Shown here: positions 60,823-64,000 of the stretch, piece after piece | Layout of the letters: each line of letters opens with the position of its first letter | Position numbering within the stretch: the first letter of the stretch is position 1 | Assembly (NCBI GenBank): GCA_016710645.1 | Contig: JADJVI010000056.1 | Location: forward strand, 4,581-68,580 | DNA: 64,000 nt | Direction of reading: 5' to 3' | From: Actinomycetales bacterium | GTDB taxonomy: Bacteria; Actinomycetota; Actinomycetes; Actinomycetales; Dermatophilaceae | Translations under genes and position numbers: made by a program | The notes under the pieces: model-generated | The model's database searches: none | What the model was told of the DNA's origin: nothing | The model's input: the letters and a program-made list of their open reading frames with translations, nothing else

Positions 60823-60865
60823 GACGGCGGCACGGCATACCTGCGTGGTATGCCGTGCCGCCGTC
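60823..60865. terminator. 19-bp inverted motif pair after the Fe-S gene
   Basis: Arms 60823-60841 and 60847-60865 are perfect complements with a five-base loop and two exact motif copies. It lies between the plus-strand Fe-S remnant (60751) and the minus-strand SDR remnant, so it could stop both. Confidence 0.75.
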
Positions 60866-60900
60866 ACGTGTGGGGCCGGTGCGCGCCTGTTGCGGGGCCG

Positions 60901-61190
60901 TCAGCCGAGGCTGATCTTGGCCAGCCACTTCTTGGCTGCGACGGTCCTGACCGGGCGGGCTGCGTCGCTGGAGCTCCCGGGCCAAGTGCAGATTGGCAAG
61001 CTTGACTGGGAGTAAGCCGACGCGGCGAATGGGCCGCCTCGGATTGTCTTCGCGGCACCAGGAGTTCGGACAGGGGCGAAGTGCCAGCGATGACGGTCGA
61101 ACTGCTCCATCTTGTGACGCGGACGATCTCGCGCGACGCCGCCTGCCCGCAGCGACATTACGCCCGGCGAGGATGACCTTTCGCGACACG
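60901..61190 (-). pseudogene. Short-chain dehydrogenase remnant
   Basis: In two minus-strand frames the sequence reads FAASAYSQS then KLANLHLARELQRR, the SDR active-site pattern YxxxK, followed by ARPVRTVAA. One base is missing between the pieces near 61005, and the rest does not follow the family. Only the central part of an approximately 300-residue enzyme is recognisable. Confidence 0.4.
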
Positions 61191-61399
61191 GCCAGCGAAC
61201 CCCGGGCGGGGACCCGCCGATCGACGGCAAGGCCTGCGGAAGCCAGCGCTTATCGCAACCGACACCGCTGGTCCTAGCGACCTGTGACACCGGGAGCGGT
61301 TGGTGCGCGGCGAATTATTGGCGCGTACCAGGCGCGTGAGGTGTTGCGCGCGCCTAGGTGGGCCGCATGACGATCGGTGGTGACCGGACCGAGGTCAGG

Positions 61400-62275
61400 A
61401 CGAGGCACGTCGCCCGCCACGTGGCTGAGTCCACTGAGTCGCAGGCGCTCACCGTCCGCCGAGGAGAGGGCGTCCACTGGCACGGCTGAGCTGGGGATCG
61501 GTATCGAGAGCGTCTCGCAGAGTATTCGGCGGCGATCCGCCGAGCGATGCACATCGTCGGTGATCTCGTCGACCCAAAGATGCCTTCACGCCTCGCAGCA
61601 TCGAGGACATCTTCGCGCAGCAATCCTCATCGGTCGTCAAGGCGCCGAAGGGCAGATCCAGATCGTCGAGATCAAGAATGCCGAGGCAGTACCTCCCGGT
61701 GGTGGTGCAAAATCTCGGCATCAGGACTGGAGCCCGACCCTGACGAGCAATCCGGTCGACCTCACGAGCAATGTCCATCTCATGACGCAAGAGCAACAGA
61801 CCGCGCTTCAGCGTCAGGTGGCTAAGGCGATGCCGGCTGCCGGCATCCAGCCCGGCGATCCGGCTGCGCTGACGGGCACAGCCAGGGTGGCATCGCGGCT
61901 GCGAGCTTCGCCGCCGATCCTGCCTTCCTCGAACGCTTCACGGTCACCGCGGTGGTGACCGGAGGATCGCCGATCGCGCGGATCGACATCCCCGACTCGG
62001 TGTCGTCCTGTCGGTGGAGCACACCAGACCCTGCGCCCATGCTCGACGGACGGGACAACCCTGCCAAGAGCAATTGGGTGACCGTCAAGGCCGAAGCCGA
62101 CGCGCAAGCGATCACGCGCAGTACCCAGCAAGCCCCTACCCCGCAGATGCGCACAGCACCGTGCGATACGAAGACACTGGTGAGCTCGTTGACTTCCATC
62201 GAGCGACCCAAACGCGTGGCCGGTCTGCGCACGACGATCGACCCATTCCTGGATGGTGAAGGGACGGTGACCTGA
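61400..62275 (+). pseudogene. Alpha/beta hydrolase (GHSQGG type) remnant
   Basis: After frame correction the pieces read GQIQIVEIKNAEGSTSRW, NPVDLTSNVHLMTQEQQTAL, GIQPGDPAALTGHSQGGIAA, FLERFTVTAVVTGGSPIARI and STVRYEDTGELVD. The nucleophile motif GHSQGG appears if one G is restored near 61878. Intact relatives are actinobacterial lipase-like hydrolases. Several single-base shifts are needed. Confidence 0.5.
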
Positions 62276-62439
62276 TGGCAGATCAGCGGATGACCTGGTG
62301 TCGCTCATGCCGTCGATCGGCTGTGGTCGTCTCCTGCGCAGTGGCTCGGAGGGGCACGTGACCGAGCCGTCTAAGCCGAGCCCCAGCACGTCGGGGCCGA
62401 TCTCTGCCTTCCCAGACGGCCGCTGACGCAGCCGCCGCA

Positions 62440-63260
62440 ATCGCCGCTGTCGGCACACTCCCGGGGTCGTCGCGACCGAGCTGTCCTTCTCCCGGCCCGG
62501 TTTGGGTACCTCGACCATCTTCGGCACCTCCAGGTGACGGCACACGCCGACCCGGTGGATGTCTGGACCGCGCGCGCTTCCAGCTCTACCGATGCTCGCG
62601 TGGACTCCTACCAGGTGATGACCGAGCGCGACGGCACGCTGTGGGACACCGAGAACCTTGGCCTGTCGCGATCAGAGGACTATTCTGGGACCGTCGGCCG
62701 CTACGGCAGGTGACGCCAGGCCAGAGCTTCCTGACGGCAGCACCACCTCGACCAGCACCGACCTCACGACCGGTCCCGGTCAGCGCACTGACCGGCGCCA
62801 CTCCTCGCAGGGAGCGGTCATTCGCATGATGAGGCTTGACCGCGCGCTGCAGCCGCTCGCCTTGATGGACGATAGCGGCTACCTTCGCGGTTGGGTTGTC
62901 TCTAGGGGGTTGCGTGTTCTCCGGTAACGGACGTCACCGTCCTCGGGCACCAACTCGGGGAAACGCCATCCTCGCCGAGCAAACGGCTGCCGACGCTGCA
63001 TCGGCGATCGCTGCCGTCCGGTCCATGCCGGCGTGGCATCCACCGATCTGGCCTACCGCGAGAGAAGTTCGTACCCTCGTCCATCTACGGCGCCATTGAC
63101 GTCACGCCTCAAGCAGACCCCTGTCGATGCCTCTTGGATCAGTGTTTCCAGCTCTACCGTGACGTCCGGGTCGGTGGCCATGGACGTCACGACCGAGCGG
63201 GGACGGACCTGCGGGACGCCGAGAGCCCCGGGCCTGTCGAGTTCGGTCACCGCGCGGCGC
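62440..63260 (+). other. Two decayed tandem paralogous frames of unknown family
   Basis: Two segments, about 62420-62720 and 62970-63260, share patterns: a helix TAADAA-A/S-AIAAV, then PGFGTSTIFGTFQVTAHADPVD or a counterpart ending TPQADPVD, then a Ser-rich strand. The shared bases TTCCAGCTCTACCG occur at about 62579 and 63147. Both are shifted repeatedly. I do not recognise the family. Confidence 0.35.
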
Positions 63261-63449
63261 TGGCAAGCCGCCACGGCGAGGTTGCCTCGGTCAGACCTTC
63301 CTGACCCCACCGCCACCGCGACCAGCACCGACCGGCCGGTCCCGGTCCCACGTTCCTACGCGACGCCACCTCCGCGACCCTATTGGGCGTCGCCAGAGCT
63401 GCGGGCGCCCGAGGCGGACACCGCGGCGGTATGCCGCTGGGCCGGCCTG

Positions 63450-64000
63450 CCGAGGGCCGACCTTCGCGAGCCACCCGGCCACGACCTTGGGCCTCCTTGT
63501 TGCGACATCGACCCGTTTGACCAGATCGGTGAGCGTCGGGGTGAGCCGGAGCTTGGAGGAGACGGCGCGAGGGTCGTCGACGACCTCATTGGCTTTGTCC
63601 TCGCGCACCAGCGGCACGACGTTGTCGGAGCCGAAGAGCAGCCAGGGTCGGCGAGCGTGACAAAGCCATTGACGGTGATCGCCGGGTCGGTGGAGAAGAT
63701 GTTGGCCGCCTTGGCTCGCCACCGAGCAACGCATCGACGACTTGGCCTTTGCCCCTCGAGCGGGCGGAAGTCCTTGGGGATCAGCGCGCGTACTGCGCCT
63801 TGAGGCCCACGAGACCCCGCTCACGGTTCTGGAAACTCCGGCGGGGCGGCGATGACGAGTTCATCCTGATGCGCGACGAGGTCGCCGATCTCCCCTGAGC
63901 GACCAGGCGGCGGCCGCCCCTGGTCACGACGATGGAAAGTTCTCGTCCTCGGCATTGCTTGGCCAACACGGTCAGGCCCATCGGCAGGGCCTTGCCTAGC
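63450..64000 (-). pseudogene. Glycine-betaine/quaternary-amine ABC substrate-binding protein, C-terminal part, frameshifted and cut by the window edge
   Basis: Minus-strand pieces match OsmX/ProX-type binding proteins: PPEFQNRERGLVGLKAQYA split over frames, ANIFSTDPAITVNGFVTLAD after correction, and the well-preserved LFGSDNVVPLVREDKANEVV, KLRLTPTLTDLVKRVDV. It runs off the right edge; the stop is uncertain because of shifts near 63450. Such proteins bring glycine betaine or carnitine to an ABC importer. Confidence 0.6.

Larger units (their letters stand above)
217..60856. repeat. Dispersed 10-bp motif GGTATGCCGT / ACGGCATACC, about 53 exact copies
   Basis: Exact copies, counted by eye, start at 217, 270, 290, 412, 6287, 6615, 7623, 8281, 8308, 11740, 12889, 13959, 15306, 16147, 16381, 18870, 18884, 21571, 23392, 23643, 24629, 26674, 27391, 28541, 28615, 28641, 30776, 31305, 32260, 32329, 34130, 36818, 39536, 39827, 40681, 41730, 44242, 44299, 46495, 47537, 47974, 48839, 48869, 50016, 50067, 50516, 50676, 52487, 53807, 53821, 57020, 60832 and 60847 (about one base of uncertainty each). 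About 29 read GGTATGCCGT and 24 ACGGCATACC on the given strand. More than 30 further copies differ at one outer base. Inside genes it is read in several frames, giving TAY, YAV, GMP or GIP. Confidence 0.9.

Noticed and set aside
217..60856. Motif copies as ends of insertion sequences or MITEs
   Set aside because: Flanks beyond the 10-11 bases differ between copies, no target duplications were seen, and many copies lie in frame inside conserved genes.

Overview
The window comes from a high-GC Gram-positive bacterium (Actinomycetota). Evidence: GC-rich codon use with frequent GTG starts, a GTP-type PEP carboxykinase, a FolP2-like pterin-binding protein, an LCP cell-wall ligase, a DUF222/HNH protein, a T7SS-signal toxin and an NrtR-type Nudix regulator. 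A member of the Intrasporangiaceae/Dermatophilaceae side of the Micrococcales would fit, but that is inference. No rRNA, CRISPR array, prophage or insertion sequence was seen. Three tRNAs (Arg-ACG, Ser-GCT, Ser-TGA) are present.

Layout. 1-5.5 kb: edge of an acyl-CoA synthetase, then a three-gene envelope operon (PASTA protein, lipoprotein, 1207-residue lipase/vWA/SGNH protein). 5.6-11.5 kb: malic enzyme, universal stress protein and a tctCBA tricarboxylate transporter. 11.7-16.3 kb: YtcJ-like amidohydrolase, DUF1345 protein, degenerate P-loop kinase, alpha/beta hydrolase and YceH. 16.4-20.9 kb: KimA-like potassium permease with an OB-fold tail and a KdpDE-like sensor/regulator. 21-23 kb: T7SS-type toxin and immunity gene. 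23-27.4 kb: kinase-methyltransferase fusion and an NrtR / SPFH / NAD-kinase-like module. 27.5-28.5 kb: decayed MNT/HEPN pair and tRNA-Arg. 28.8-36.8 kb: pckG, a two-component system, a GT39 glycosyltransferase and GtrA. 37-42 kb: LCP protein, cold-shock protein, FolP2-like protein, ceramidase-like and DLH-like proteins. 42.4-48.1 kb: an operon of subtilase, ECF sigma factor, small beta-rich protein and TPR-CHAT protease. 48.1-50.5 kb: cysE, cysK and a YtxH-like protein. 50.6-57 kb: DUF222-HNH, GNAT, an iron-sulfur flavin reductase and a diiron oxygenase under a MarR regulator. 57-64 kb: a stretch where nearly every gene is broken by single-base shifts (VOC protein, DHFR-like, Fe-S oxidoreductase, SDR, GHSQGG hydrolase, betaine-type binding protein).

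The most striking sequence-level signal is a dispersed 10-mer, GGTATGCCGT, with about 53 exact copies on both strands by eye, where roughly 0.1 would be expected by chance. It lies inside genes and between them, and intergenic copies are often paired head to head as hairpins at gene ends. That is the architecture of DNA uptake sequences in Neisseria and Haemophilus, which as far as I know has not been described for an actinobacterium. The most interesting gene cassette is the subtilase / ECF sigma / beta-rich protein / TPR-CHAT operon, which resembles the proteolytic sigma-factor arm of type III-E CRISPR (Craspase) systems but has no CRISPR component nearby.

Single-base frameshifts occur at about 24.94, 52.20, 53.33, 55.60 and 56.92 kb and then many times after 57.4 kb, mostly in G/C runs. 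Sequencing error and genuine decay cannot be told apart from the sequence alone.
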